Source: Eunapius fragilis (lineage: Eukaryota; Porifera; Demospongiae; Spongillida; Spongillidae). From it: a stretch of DNA of 64,000 bases. The translations under genes were made by a program, and so were the position numbers. The number at the start of each line of letters is the position of its first letter. Positions within the stretch are counted from its first letter, which is position 1. Positions 29,601-44,200 of the stretch are shown in pieces. The DNA lies in the NCBI GenBank assembly GCA_963681505.1, contig OY811991.1:2550671-2614670 (forward strand), read 5' to 3'. The notes under the pieces were generated by a model. It was given only the letters and a program-made list of their open reading frames with translations, did no database searches and was not told the DNA's origin.

Positions 29601-32600
29601 CTTGGAACATGTGGGTGTCAAGTTTTAAAGATAGGGCTTTCTGTTGAGGGGGAGTGTTAAGCACTGCTTCCACAGTAAGAGAATCCTGGGTTAACCCTAA
29701 CCCTAAAGTCACCACTCAGCCAGTTTTCTTCTATGCATTTCTGTAAGCTGTGTATAATCTTCTCTGCCCCTGATTTACACGCAACCCCAAATTGAGAGGG
29801 TTGGAAAAAAGAAGAGAACTTGTCCCTAAGAATGGAACAGATGCATTTCCCTGTCAGTCTGCGCAAGGTTTCTCTAACTGCAATTGGACTAACATCTGGT
29901 GAATCCCCTTCCTTGCCTTTATTGATTATTATTATTATTTAAAAAAATTACATTTATTAGTTGCAGTTACATAATTATTCTACGCGTAAATAAACCCTAG
30001 CCTACGCGTATTCTTTCTCTACCTTCCTACGCATGCTCTTTGAGCGAGCCTTATTAGGTCAGGCCGGGCCTCGTCCAACAGTCGTGGTTTTTGAGAAATA
30101 TCCACGGTGTCATTCAAGGCAGCCTCAAAGTGATCAGCCTCTTGTGTGGCCCTAAGGATCCCTCTCTTCTTGTGGCCACTCGCGAGTTGCACTAGTCAGC
30201 AGTGCCACCTTTGTGCTCATCCCATGTCTTCAATGCCTTCTTCAGATTGCCCAACTTATTTGAGCTACTACGCAGTTAGTCTAGTTCTCTCGCCCTATCT
30301 TCAGGAGCTTCTCAACATATACTATTATTCAACAAGATACTAGAGAGTACATGTATGGGCACATTATTATTATTCTTATTAAAATTATCAAATATACATG
30401 ACATACGAACCAAATACATGTATGTGTAATAAACGTGTTAATTACCTAAATAAAGTTACTATTAGTTACATAAATTCAGCCTGATGGTGGTAGTCTGGAT
30501 AGGATGGCTCTTGACATCTACCTCACCAAGATGATGTTGAGACGTCCATAAATGTCGGCAACCACCGCAGCTCTGGGCTGGGAGAGGCTAATTGACAGGT
30601 GAGATGCCAACCTGGACAATACACCCTGTGCCTCCCTACCCCAATGACCAAAAGTTTCAACAGTCATGGGGATACACATCCAGCCCCGATCCGTGCATTT
30701 GGTGCTGTTAGCATTAAGCTTTCTTAGCTCAGCACCGTTAGCTGCAGCTCCAGAGTGATAACTGGCTCCAGGTAGGATGGCAGGGCAAAGTAATGAAGCC
30801 ACTGTGATGTCCAAAGCTGCATGTTTGCCTCTATCCCCCCAGCAATCAATACACCAGCTGGACGAGTATGGTCATGACCTCCACCACCTTTCTCCTCTGT
30901 TATACTGAGATGGGCAGTGCGGCACAAACTAGCTATGGCTTCACGCAGGAGGTTGTGTTGCCACACTACATCTCCACCATGTCGGCAAGTGACACAATGA
31001 TGACCCAAAGGGTCCAGACCAACTCCTGGGCAGATAGGGCACATTGCAGACCCTGATGTGTCCAAACCCAGCCACCATCGGACAGCCACCTGGTACTCAT
31101 TGGGTTCCAAGTATAAACCAAGTTCAATAGAAGGAACCACTGATAACCGGGCAGCAGCATGGGAGGCTGATTCAGATAAGAGGCGAGCCTTATTATTATT
31201 ATTATTATTTTACATGACATATACATATGAACCAAATACGAGTAATAAACGTGTTAATTACCTATACAGTACACATTAATTATAATTGCAACTACCTAGT
31301 CTACACCCACTACCCTCTACACCTTCCTCTGCAACCTCCTTAACTTGTTTTTACACAAAACCTCTGCTGGTCTAGCCTCATTCAACTTTTTTGGGTTTTT
31401 TGAAAGATTCACGAAGTCGTTTGAGACAGCTTTCAGATGTACAAGCTCTTGCATGGTGTTAATCGGTAGAGGGATCTGGGATCCCTCCCTTTTCACAGCC
31501 ACTCCCGAGTCGCACCCTTCCGCATTGTCACCAGTATGCCCTGCATCCCAATCCCTCAATGCTTTTTTCAGGTTTCCTGCTTTTCTTTCACTACGCGACA
31601 GCAGATCTTGTGCCATTACTCTGTCGTGTGCAACTTCCCATTTCTGGTCTGGCTTAAGGTTAGTTACCATCCAACCAATTGAACGCGTCAAGCTATCAAT
31701 TTCTTCAACCAGATCTGATTGTGCACGAACGTGACGGAGATCACATATAACTCTCTCTTCTTCATACTTAAGTAATTCTACATGTGCACTTTCCTCTTCT
31801 TGTTCGTAAAAAGAAGCTGCTTTTCTCTTTAAACGAGCACCGGAAGGAGTTTTCTCCAGCTTCACTTGCGCTTCTATGCATCAGCACTTGCTCATTGGAG
31901 TGCAATCTGTGGTGACCTGCGGCAGCTGTCTTCACTGTCTAGCCATCTGGTACCGCAACTGGTAAAATCAGGGTCCTTCGCTAGCCCATCCTCTTCCGAT
32001 TCATCTGATTCTTCCGATTTTCCCTCCACAAAGTATCTATCACAAAGTTCCAAAAGGCTTCCTCATCTTCGTCCACCGCCTCTTCCATGCCCGCCATTTT
32101 ATTATTATTATTATTATTATTATTCTCATATATATATAACATTTACAGTTTTAAGCTGCACAATGTTACTAAACAAAAAACAATACACTGGAACGGAGAA
32201 GGTGAGGAGACTAACATCCAGTTGCCATTGAACGGGACAGCAGAGCTCTGGCATTCGCTCTAACTAGGACCAGGTTTAACCTGCCATAGAGAGCCGAAGT
32301 GGCCTGGGACTTGCATCAATTTGATCTAATTGCCAGGCGCGCTGCAAGTCGAGAAAGGTTTGTCTGTGCTTCAGGACCCCAACATCCATAAACCTCAACT
32401 GCCAAAGGTACACACACCCACCCAAGCTCTGAGCACTTTGTGTCATTGCTGGCATGTTTTCTGTTTTCAGCCACCTGAGCAGTTGACCCACTTGTCACAC
32501 TCGCTTCATGTAGAGTAATTGGAGTAAGCGGTGATGTGACAGTTATGTCAAAAGCTGCAGGTTTTCCCAGAACCCAATTAGGAACAAGCACGTCAGCTGG

Positions 32601-35600
32601 CTTTGTACGTCGGGCATCATGTCCCAAACCACTTCCAACTTCCATTTGGCCACCAATACCCGCCTGCCTACAAGACTCAAAAAAACTATCCCGAACCCTA
32701 TTGTGGCGAGAGACCATGTCACCATTATATCGACAAGTTAATGCATGTATAAGTATTTATTTATTTATTATTACACGAATGGGAATAAATGCACCCACAG
32801 GATTATTATGTAACACACTACTAACAGGTGTCTTGAAAGGACATTGGGCGGGACAGCAGAGCTCGAACATTTGCCCTCAGTCTCCCGTACAAACTGGAGG
32901 TAGCCTGGGACTTCGAGATATTGTAGCGTGTAGCAAGACGAGAAGCCAATCGTGCCAGGTGCTGCCTAGCTTCTGTACCCCAACACCCATAGCTCTCCAC
33001 AGCTAGTGGGACACACTTCCACCCAAGCTCAGAACATTTCTCATCATTGGCGTTATGCTTCCGCTGTTCAGCTGCCAAAGCTGCTGACCCTGCTGTCACA
33101 CTCGCTTCAGTAAAGGTACTTGGATTAAGCGGCGATGTGACGGTAATGTCAAATGCAGCTGGTTTGCCTAACATCCAGTCACGGACCAGAACATCAGCAG
33201 GTCATGTACAACGTTGGTCATGCCCAAGACCATTCCCTGCTTCAACACAGGCACCAATGCAGGCTCGCCTGCAAGTCTCCAGAAACATATCTCGAAGCCT
33301 GTTGTGGCGGGAGACTACCTCACCCCTGTACTTGCATGTTAATGCATGATGACCTAAGGGGTCCAGACAGTGTGAGGAACAGAATGGAGAGTTGGCACCT
33401 TGAGAGGAATCAATACCTAACCACCACTTTATACCAGCTTGAAACTCTGATGGGTCAAGGTGGAGATTGAGCCCCGGAGCTGGAACAACCTGGAGCCATA
33501 CAGAAGCATGGGGAGAAGAGGCAGATAGAAGTCGTGCTCTATTAGGCGAAGATAGAGATTGGAAGAGCAGCCTGAATTGATGATCTTATTATTGAATATG
33601 CATTATTGAAATAGGGATACAAGAGAATACATGAATGGGAATAAATGCATATACAAGATTATTATTATTATTATTATTTATTAATATAAATGCATACACA
33701 ATTAATACATATGCTGGTCTGAATAAATGCACCTTAATTATAGTAAAGTCACCTATAACTACAAATCCACACTCCCACCTCAATCCCCCTCCTCCAAATG
33801 AACCCTTGCACGGGAGAGCAATGCCCTTGCATTAGCCCTCACGAGCGAAAGGCTCAGCCTCTGGTACACTGTGGTGGTAGCCTGCGACCTGCTGCATCCC
33901 ATTTGAATCGCTAGACGAGCCGCCAGACGTTTAAAAGTTTCCCGGGCTTCCATGCCCCAGCATCCATATGCCTCCACAGCTAGTGGAATACATACCCAAC
34001 CCAGCTCCTTACACTTCTCATCATTAGCAGCATGCTTCCTAACCTCGGCAACCTGAGCGGATGACCCACATTTCACGCCCGCTTCCGTCAAAGTGGTTGG
34101 ATTAAGCGGAGAAGTGATGGTGAGGTCAAATGCAGCAGGTTTGCCAAGGTGTTAGTTTTTAACCAAGACATCTGCAGGACGAGAGTTATTATTATTATAT
34201 ACATGATTTGGGCAATACTATAACCAGCTATACGCACACAATACACTCAAATGGAAGCTGTCCTTCACCCTTCCACTGCACCATCAGATGTCGAAACAAT
34301 GTGCCAGGTCTAGTCCCGTTCGACTTCGGTGGTTTTTTTTAGAAGATCCACGTGGTCTTCGGAGACAGCTTTGGAGTCCTGTTCCCCTTTCATAGCCCTA
34401 ATCGGTAGAGGAGATTCCTCCCTTTTCGCGGCCACTCCCGGGGTCAACCCCTCAGCCTCGTCACCCAAACGCAAAGTCCAGCCATCCGGAGAGATGTCTC
34501 CCAATAAGAGCGCACTCCGCGCATACATTGTGGCTTCGGCCAAAGATGGCAAGTAGCATGAGGTGGCCAGCCTACACATACCAATCGTAGAGGCAAGAGT
34601 TTGGTCCAAGGGGCGAAGGTAGAATATCCAAGTAGCACCGCTCAACCAACCGTGTGCGGTTCAAAATTATTATTGTTATATGTTTATTATTATATTACAA
34701 CATTACTGCAATGACACACACAAACAACGTCAAGTGGTGCTCCCTTGCCAGGATGGCTGTGGCAATGGATCTAGCCAAAGTGATATTCAACCTGCCGTAA
34801 ATGTCTGCCAAGATGGAAGGTTTGGGAGAGGACATGCTGATGGCAAGGTGGGATGTCAACCTAGAGAAAGTGAGGTTAGCCTCCTTACCCCAGTTGCTGA
34901 ATGTCTCCACCGCTAAGGGAATGCAAGTCCGCCCCAATTCCTAACATTTGGGGCCATTGCTGAGTAGCTTACGGGTCTCCGCTGTTGTAGAAGCTGCACC
35001 AAACATTCAACATGAATCCCTCAGTATGGCTGGGCAGAGAGGTGACGTTACTGTGATGTCAAACGCTGCAGGCTTTCCTCTGTCCCACCCCGCAATGAGC
35101 ACATCAGCAGGTCTGGTGTGGTTGTGGTCCCTGGTAAGACCATGGCCCTTCATCACGGTCACACTTAGATGAGCTTGCCGACCGAAATCAACAATGGCAT
35201 CACGCAAGTGATTATGCCTAACCACCACATCTCCCCCATGCCTGCATGTTGCAGCATGGTGACCCAGGGGATCAAGGGCAACCTCTGGGCAAAAGGGACA
35301 CACAGATCTACCAACACCCACCACCTCATTGCGACCTGGAACTCATTGGGCTCCATTGGAAGGGACCACTGACAGCCATGAAGGTGAATGAGGGGCTGAT
35401 ATAGACCCCAGTCGGACCTTGTTGGCTGGGGAGGATGCTTCTAATAAAGATTTGAATTGCTCCTCATCAATCTTGCTGGAAAGCTCTCTCTGAGGAATGG
35501 GAGAAGCAAGGACAGACTCAACCGTGATTGCATTATGAGAGGCGACTTTGGAGTTATAGGCCGTAACTGCCTGCTGAAGATGGAGATTGTTCAATTTGCC

Positions 35601-38191
35601 CAGACCTGATGAAGAAAGTGAGGAAATGAAGGCGGCAGCATCATGGCATGAGAGAGAACGAAGGCCTAAGCCCCCGAACCTCAAACTAAGCTGAGCCTGT
35701 TTCCAGGCCGTATCTGAGACTTCAATAGCTGAGCTGAGCACAAAACACTGCCTCACATCTTCATCAAACGACACTAGAGCATCAGAAGTCAAACTAGGAG
35801 GAGCGATCCTGGTTAGGTGGACCATTTTGCAAAACCCTCCACACATGCACAGTAATGTAAATGCCACCTGGAGATCAACTCCAGCCACATCCACCAGACT
35901 TGAGAGTAATTTGTTGGATTCAGCGCACTTGTCAACAATAAATTTGGAACAGTGTAAATAGTCACCAACAGGAGCACCAAGAATGTCCATATTTGGTAGA
36001 AGGGAGAACTTTACAGCTGGTGGGAAAGAGGTGTTACCTTTACTGCTGAAGAGCTCACACTTGGCAAAGTTGATGTGCAGACCCAGAGCAGGTCCCATCT
36101 CTTCAATGATGTGCATGGCCCGCAACACAGCTGGACGGTCTCCAGCTAAGACACCATCATCAAGATACCATGCCTAGTAGAGGAGGTCCACACATTCATC
36201 ATCAGCATCCATACTTTCTGCAAGACAAGTGCAAAACGTAAGGGACCCAGGGGATCCCCCTGTTGAACCCCTGATTCAGAACTAATTTGACCTAGGGGGT
36301 GCCATAACAAAGGATGTGACCCATAACACCAAGATACCCATGGCAGAAGTTCAGGGAAAAACGTGGCACATTCATCCACCACCGCCTGTCTGGAGACAAC
36401 ATTAAAAGTATTTTTCATGTCTTCCTTGAACGCTACAAAGTCATCATCACCCCAATGCTCTTCTATACAGATCCTCAACCCATGGGTAACTTTTTCTGCC
36501 CCTGCCTGACATGCCACACCAAATTGCAGAGGCTGAAAGAAATCAGCCGCCTTTACCTTCAACAAAGCACACATGCATTTCCCAACAAGTCTTTGTAAGG
36601 TTTCCCCCACAGCAATGGGCCGTATGTCACGTGCACATCCCCCCTTGTTCTTGTTTAGTGCGATTAGGGTTCCCTCAGCCAGAAACCTTGACCCTAAAGT
36701 GGGGGCCTTCCCTGCTATTGTTTTTTTAATTATTATTATTCAGAGTCAAATTATTATTATTATTCATAATAACATTACAACATTAAACAGTAGCACGTAT
36801 CAATAACATGAACAAAATGACATCACGTGGGAGTCCTAAACTAAAGTTTTTAACCCTCTGGGGTCTGGGTGCCGACACGGGAAAGTAAGGCCCTGGCTAC
36901 GCAGCGAACCAAAGTGAGGTTCAGCCGTTGGTAAATGCTGACCAAGGCTTTGGACTTACTGCAATGTAGCTGTAAGACCAGCCGAGCTGCTACATGAGAG
37001 AAGGAGTCCCTGGCTTCTGTTCCCCAGTACCCATAGGTCTCGACGGCCAGTGGAATGCAAACCCACCCCAAGGCCCTGCACTTGGGGTCGTTGGAGATGT
37101 GTTTGCGCATCTCGGCCATCCGAGCTGCAGAACCACCAGTGACCTTCGCTTCGGGCAAAGAAATAGGGTTAAGCGGAGAGGTCACTGTGATGTCGAAAGC
37201 AGCTGGTTTGCCTGTGGACCAATTGGGCACCAGGTAGTCGGCTGGCCGGCTTCGGGAACCATCAGCCTCAGTCCCACCTCGAGTTGACCACCCAGGCAAG
37301 CCCTGTGGCAGAATTGGGCAACGACATCACGCAGGCTGTTGTGGCGCAGGACAGCGTCCCCACCTCCCCTGCACGTTAAGGCATGGTGACCAAGAGGGTC
37401 TAACTGGTGGTCAGGGCAATGAGGGCACCGAAGGTGAGGTGACGTGTCGATGCCCAGCCACCATTTGAGGGCCACCTGGAACTCGGCTGGGTCCATGTGC
37501 AGGTTGAGGCCCCTAGCTGGAATGACCGACAACCAGGATGAAGCATGGCAGGATGCGACTGAGAGCAGGCGAGCACGGTTGGCAGGGGTAGCAGCGAGGA
37601 ACAGCTGGTCAAATTGGTGGTCTTCAATCCTGGCGGATAGGTCTTTTTGACGCACGGTTGAAGTCTGCAAAACTTCCATTGAGATGGAGCATGCAGGGGG
37701 GACCAAGCTGTTGAAAATGGCAACAGTGTGTGCTGTGAACTCGTCAGGTGGGATTGTGCATCCTGCCTTGTTAACGGAGGCCAGGAAGGCAGCCGAACAG
37801 TGCAATTATTATAAATAATAATGTCATTAAACATAACATTACAACATTAAACAGTAGCACGTATCAATAACATGAACAAAATGAAATCATGAGGGAGTCC
37901 TAAACTAAAGTTTTTAACCCTCTGGGGTCTGGGTGCCGACACGGGAAAGTAAGGCCCTGGCTACGCAGCGAACCAAAGTGAGGTTCAGCCGTTGGTAAAT
38001 GCTGACCATGGCTTTGGACTTACTGCAATGTAGCTGTAAGGCAAGCCGAGCTGCTACACGAGAGGAGTCCCTGGCTTCTGTTCCCCAGCACCCATAGGTC
38101 TCGACGGCCAGTGGAATGCAAACCCACCCCAAGGCCCTGCACTTGGGGTCGTTGGAGATGTGTTTGCGCATCTCGGCCATCTGAGCTGCAA

Positions 38192-38229
<38 letters not shown>

Positions 38230-41200
38230 TTTTTAAGGGAATAAATGCTTTTTATTTAGAATACAGAGAATAAAAGCACTATTGCACACAAAAAACACCT
38301 ATAGATGTTCTAAACTACATAGCTTCTACCTAGAATGGATCTAGCCACTGAACGCACCAGGGACATATTAAGGCGGCTGTAGATGGTGTGGAGGGCCCAA
38401 GACTTTGAAGTTCCTTGGTGCATCCCGAGTGCAGAAGCGAGGCGGGAAAAGACACCCTGAGCTTCCATGCCCCAGTTACCAAAGGTCTCCACTGCTAGGG
38501 GGATGCAGGCCCAGCCCAGCTCCTGGCACTTAGCATCATTTGCAGTGTGTTTCCTGCATTCTGCAGCATAGGCTGCTGCCCCAGCAGTGGAACTGGCGTC
38601 TCTCAAGGTGGCAGGGGTGAGGGGAGATGTTACAGTGATGTCCAGGGCAGCAGGAGATCCTCTGTCCCAGCCCTGAACCAGGACATCCGCTGGGCGAGTG
38701 TTAGAGTGGTCACTAGAGAGCCCATACCCAGCTTCCACTCTTACTGAGAGGTGGGCTTGGCGACAGAAGTCAGCAACGATGTCACGAAGGTGGTTGTGTC
38801 TGATCACCACATCTCCCCCATGCCTGCAAGAAGTCGCGTGGTGACCCAGAGGATCAAGAACCAGATCAGGGCAGAAGGGGCAGGGAGAGGCGTCTGAAGT
38901 TTTGAGACCGAGCCACCACCTAATGGCCATTTGGAACTCTGCTGATTCAAGGTGCATTTTCAACCTCGTAGAAGGGATAGCAGTAATCCAAGAACTGGCA
39001 TGGGGAGAAGAAACTGAGAGCATGCGAGCCTTGTTCACTGGGTGCGGGCTTCTCGCCTTTTTTCTCTGCCTCTCCTGGCATATTAGTACTGAAACGCTGG
39101 TTGTGCTAAACCATCGTGTGTTTTATTTTATATACTAGTATGCGGCGCGCACCGCGACCAATCAATTTATTTGGCGGTGCTGGTATTCTTGAATGTCATT
39201 AATAAAACTTCAGTCTGGACGGAGAAACGGATCGCTTATCTCTTTATTGCGATGAAATGTGAGCACAACGATCTCCGTTATACCTTGGTTCTGTGTCATA
39301 GAACGGTATGGATTTAGGTAAACAAGCAATTTCCTGTTTCTTTTGACATGGTTTAGAAGGACGGGATTCCCTCACCTTTATTATTATTATTATTATTTAT
39401 TATTATTATTTTGTATAATTAAAAGCATCATACGGCAAATACAGCAGCAGTAATAGTTATTACATATCATTAGACTACATATAAACTAAGTATGTACTGT
39501 ATGTACAGTTCCACTCTAAAGCTACACTCTTTAACCTGGAACGCATCTTCTAGACAGGATTGCCCTAGCTACTGACCTCACTAATGAAGTATTCAACCGC
39601 CCATAAATCTCTGTCAGGACCTTTGCCTTGGGGCAGTGCAGGGAGATTGAGAGGATGGAAGCTAGTCTAGCGAAGGTGTTCTGGGCCTCTTTACCCCAGT
39701 TCCCATACGATTCCACTGCCAGAGGAACGCATACCCACCCTAGCTCCTGACACTTCGGGTCATTGGAAGAGTGCTTTCGGCACTCTGCTTTGTGAGCTGC
39801 AACACCTGCTGAATTACACGCGTCATGCAAAGTGGCAGGAGTGAGTGGGGAGGTAACAGTAACATCGAAGGCTGCTGGCTTCGCCCTTTCCCATGCATCG
39901 ACTAGCACATCAGCTGGACGGGAGTTACTCTGGACTCTTGAAAGGCCTTGACCAACCTCCACTCTTACCGATAGGTGAGCACGACGACAAAACTCTGCAA
40001 AGATGTTTCGCAGGCGATTGTGTCTGATGACAACGTCCCCACCATGTCTGCATGATACCGCATGATGTCCGAGAGGATCCAAAGTGATATCGGGGCAGAA
40101 TGGGCACACTGATTGAATAGAAGAGTTCATACCTAGCCACCACAACACTGCAATTTGGTACTCGGCTGGATCAAGATGCAAGCCCAAACCCACCGAGGGG
40201 ACAACTGAAAGCCAAGAGCTGGCATGAGGAGCAGAGGCAGAGAGAAGTCTTGCCTTATTGGCAGGAGAGGAAGTCATCAAGATAGACTGAAAAAGATGAT
40301 CATCCAACTTCTTGCACAAGGCATGCTGGGACAGAGGAGAGGACAAAACAGACTCCACTGTGATGACCTCTGCAGGGGACACAAGGCTGTTGAACTTCGA
40401 AATAGCGCTCAACAAGTGGCGATTACTAGCACTACCAAAACCTGAAGAAGACAATGATGAGATGAAGGCAGCACATGAGTGGTAGGATAAAGAACGAAAG
40501 CCAAGTCCTCCAAAGCTAAGGCTAAGTTGCGCTTGCTTCCAGTGATCGTCTGCGATGTCAGCTGCTATGCAAATAGAGAAACAACGTCTTACCTCCTCAT
40601 CAAAGAACTTCAGGGACTCACATGAGAGGCTAGGCGGAGTGGTTCTGGCTAAATGCACTAATTTACAATAACTACCACAAATGCGAAGAAGAGAAGCTGC
40701 AACATGAAGGTCAGCGTCAGCCACCTCTACTAGGGCAGTGAGCAGCACCTTAGCCTTGGAACATTTCTCAGCAATGAAGTGAGAGCAATGCAAATAGTCA
40801 CCTATCGGTACCCCAAGGATCTCTAAGTTAGGCAAAAGAGATGACTTCACAGCTGGTGGAAACAAATGGTTGCCTTGGGGACTGAAAACTTCACATTTGG
40901 AGAAATTGATGACAATGCCAATATGAGGTCCCAGTTCTTCAATAAGATGCAAAGCACGTAGGACTGCAGACCTTTTACCTGCAAGCACACCATCATCTAG
41001 GTACCATGCCTGAAGCAGAAGTTGTAAACATTCATCATCCGCATCAATGGTAGAAATGAGCTTCTGGAGAACAAGAGCAAACAGCATGGGCCCTAGCGGG
41101 TCCCCTTGTTGAACTCCAGATTGTGAACTTAAATGGCCCATGGGATGCCACAATTCTGGGTGAGAGCCATAACACCAAGACACCCAGGGCAGGATTTCAG

Positions 41201-44200
41201 GGAAAAAAGCTGAGCATTCATCAAGGACTGCCTGTCTAGAAACTAGGTTGAAAGCATTTGTCATGTCCACTTTAAATATGACAAAATCCTCATCCTGCAT
41301 CCAATGCTCTTCAATGCAATTTCGTAAACTATGGACAATCTTCTCAGCCCCTGCCCTGCAGGCCACTCCAAACTGTAGTGGCTGGAAAAAACTTGAAATC
41401 TTCTCCTTGAGAGAGGCACAAATGCACTTTCCAGCCAATCTTCTCAGGGATTCTCCCACAACAATTGGTCTGATATCTGGAGGAGAACCTTCCTTGTCCT
41501 TGTTTAGGGCTATTAGCCTACCACCAGCCATGAATTTTATTATTATTATTATTATTATTTATTATTAAATCATAATTATTGATACAGTACAAGCATATAA
41601 ATACATCACACAGACACATGATACGCACAAAAACAAGTTGCTAGCCTACTGAAGTTCAGGAGGTAGTATGGACCTGGACAGGATCGCGGTGGCATTAGCC
41701 CTGACCAGATTCATGCTCAACCTCCCGTACAGCTCATGGATGACCACTGACTTTGACTTTCCCAATGATGTAGCCAAACGGGACCCAAGTTTGGAAAAGA
41801 AATCCCTAGCCGTCAAACCCCACGCCCCATAGGACTCCCCAACAACAGGGACACATACCCAACCCAAATCAGCACACTTGCCCGTGTTGGCTTTAAGTTT
41901 TCTCTCCTCGGTAGCCTTAGCTGCTGCACCAGCCGTCACTCCAGCTTCCAGAAGGGTAAGTGGGTTAAGCGGAGAAGTGACGGATAAGTCCAGAGCCGCA
42001 GGCTTGCCCATGCACCAGTGAGGGATGAGGATGTCTGCGGGACGTGTGTTGCTGTGGTCGGGAGTAAGGTTATGGCCTACTTCTATATGGACACTAAGAT
42101 GGGCACGGCGACAGGACTCGGCCACAATGTCCCGAAGCCTGTTATGGCGATAGACAACATCCCCACCACGCTTGCATGTTGTGGCATTATTATTATTATT
42201 ATTTCATTAATATAAATGCATACACAATTATAACAACAATAATACATTACACACTATGAAGTATATCAATAGTTTAAGACAGGACACATCTGGTGAGGAT
42301 GGCTATGGCGTTGGCTCTCACCAGGTGAAGGTTCAGCCTGCCATAAATGTCACTTAATACTACTGACTTGGGCCTGCAAGTTAAGGTGGCAATCCGAGAG
42401 GCCACCTGGGAGAAAGCTTCTGTGGCTTCCTTTCCCCATGCACCATAAGTTTCAGTAACCAAGGGAACACACAACCAGCCCAGTTCATCACACTTGGCAT
42501 CATTGGCTTTATGTTTTCTATCTTCAGTGGCTCTGGCAGCTGAACCTGCAGACTTATTATTATTTTTTAATTATATATTATTGTCATTATTTCATTACAT
42601 AACACATTAACACACAAACGGATCTAGCTCTATGACAGTGGGATAATTCTAGAGAGGATGGCTGTAGCATTGGCATGAACTAGATGGACATTAAGCCGGC
42701 CATAAATGTCATTCAGCACAACTGACTTGGACTTGATTTTTTTTTGTGTGATACCATATTATTATTATTATTATTATTTTTTTTTTTTTTTAAGTATTGA
42801 ATAATAATAATAATTTCATATCAGAATACATTAATTTAAAACATAAGCACTACAAATAACTAAAAGTCATAGCAAGTGTTTGGTGAGACACATCTGGCCA
42901 AAATTGCCCTGGCATTCTGCCTCATGAGGGTGAGGCTGAGGCGACTGTAGATGCCCGACAAAACCTCATTCAGAAGTCGACAGAGTTGAGTGGCTACCTT
43001 TTTGGATATGGCCAAAAGTACATTGATGGCTTCATTGCCCCATCCCCCGAACACCTCCACAACCAAAGGGATGCATGACCATCCTCTAAGGGCACATGCC
43101 TCATCATTTCTTGAGTGCTTGGCCTCTTCTCCCATCTCAGCTGCATGACCACAGGTTTGAGCCGCTTCTTGTATAAATTGCAAATTAAGCGGATTGATGA
43201 CCTTTATATCAAATGCAGCTGGGCGTGAGAGGGACCAGTTTGGCACTAGGATGTCTGCTGGTCTTGATTGGTCTTTGGGAAGAATACCACTTCCTTTCTC
43301 AATTTGTGGGAAAGGCATGGCCTTGTGGCAGAAGTCAGCAATGCAGTCCCTGAGTTGGTTGTGTCTGGTTATTACATCTCCCCCAGAGCGACAAGTGAGC
43401 ATGTGATGTCCCCAAGCATCCATGTTGTGATGACAAAGTGGGCATGGTGTGCCCTCAGGTGTCAAAGGAAGGCCAAGCCACCATTTTAAAATGACCTGTG
43501 CTTCATCGGGCATCAACGCAAGACCTAACTTTGGTGAAGGCTGCACTTTAAGCCATGCATGGGCTTGAGGCGCAGAGATAGCTTGCAATCTGGCCTTTGT
43601 CACAGTAGTTGCATCAGAAAAAAGTGAACTGAAGTCAGCTTCTTCAATGTGAGAGGATAGTACGTGCTGGCGGGGTGGTACATCAAGTACACTTTCAACT
43701 AAGATGGCATCTGGCTGACTGACCATGGCATTGTACGCATTCACTGCAGCAAGAAGGTAGACCTTTGAAGTCACCGAGCAATTGTCTGAGGGCATTGATG
43801 TGGTTAGAGATGAGATGTATGCGGCAGGTGCGTGGCGATGAAGGGAACGCAGACCAAGGCCACCATGACTCAGGTTAAGTGAGGCCTGTTTAGCTGCTGG
43901 AAGTGTTAGCTCAATTGCTGCAGATAATTCCAAGCAGTGAAGAGCATCATTGTCAAATTGACTAAACACTGACTCTGACATTGGTGAAGGAGGTGTAGGC
44001 CGTGCTAGGTGGGCGAACTTACAGAAACTAGCACATGATCTCAGGATGGTGACTGCAACTTGTGGGTTGCACAGTTGGGGTAGAAGTGATAATAGATGTA
44101 ATGCATCTTTTCTTTTGGATTCGACGTACTGAGCACAATACTCCACACTCCCGATGGGGGCACCTAGTAATTCAAAGTGTGGACAGGCCGAGCATGGAAT

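Noticed and set aside
39531-41531. 666-aa RT-RLE frame considered as a domesticated host gene
   Set aside because: It is 5'-truncated, has a (TAA)n tail and sits in a row with about 20 decayed sisters; there is no sign of separate conservation.
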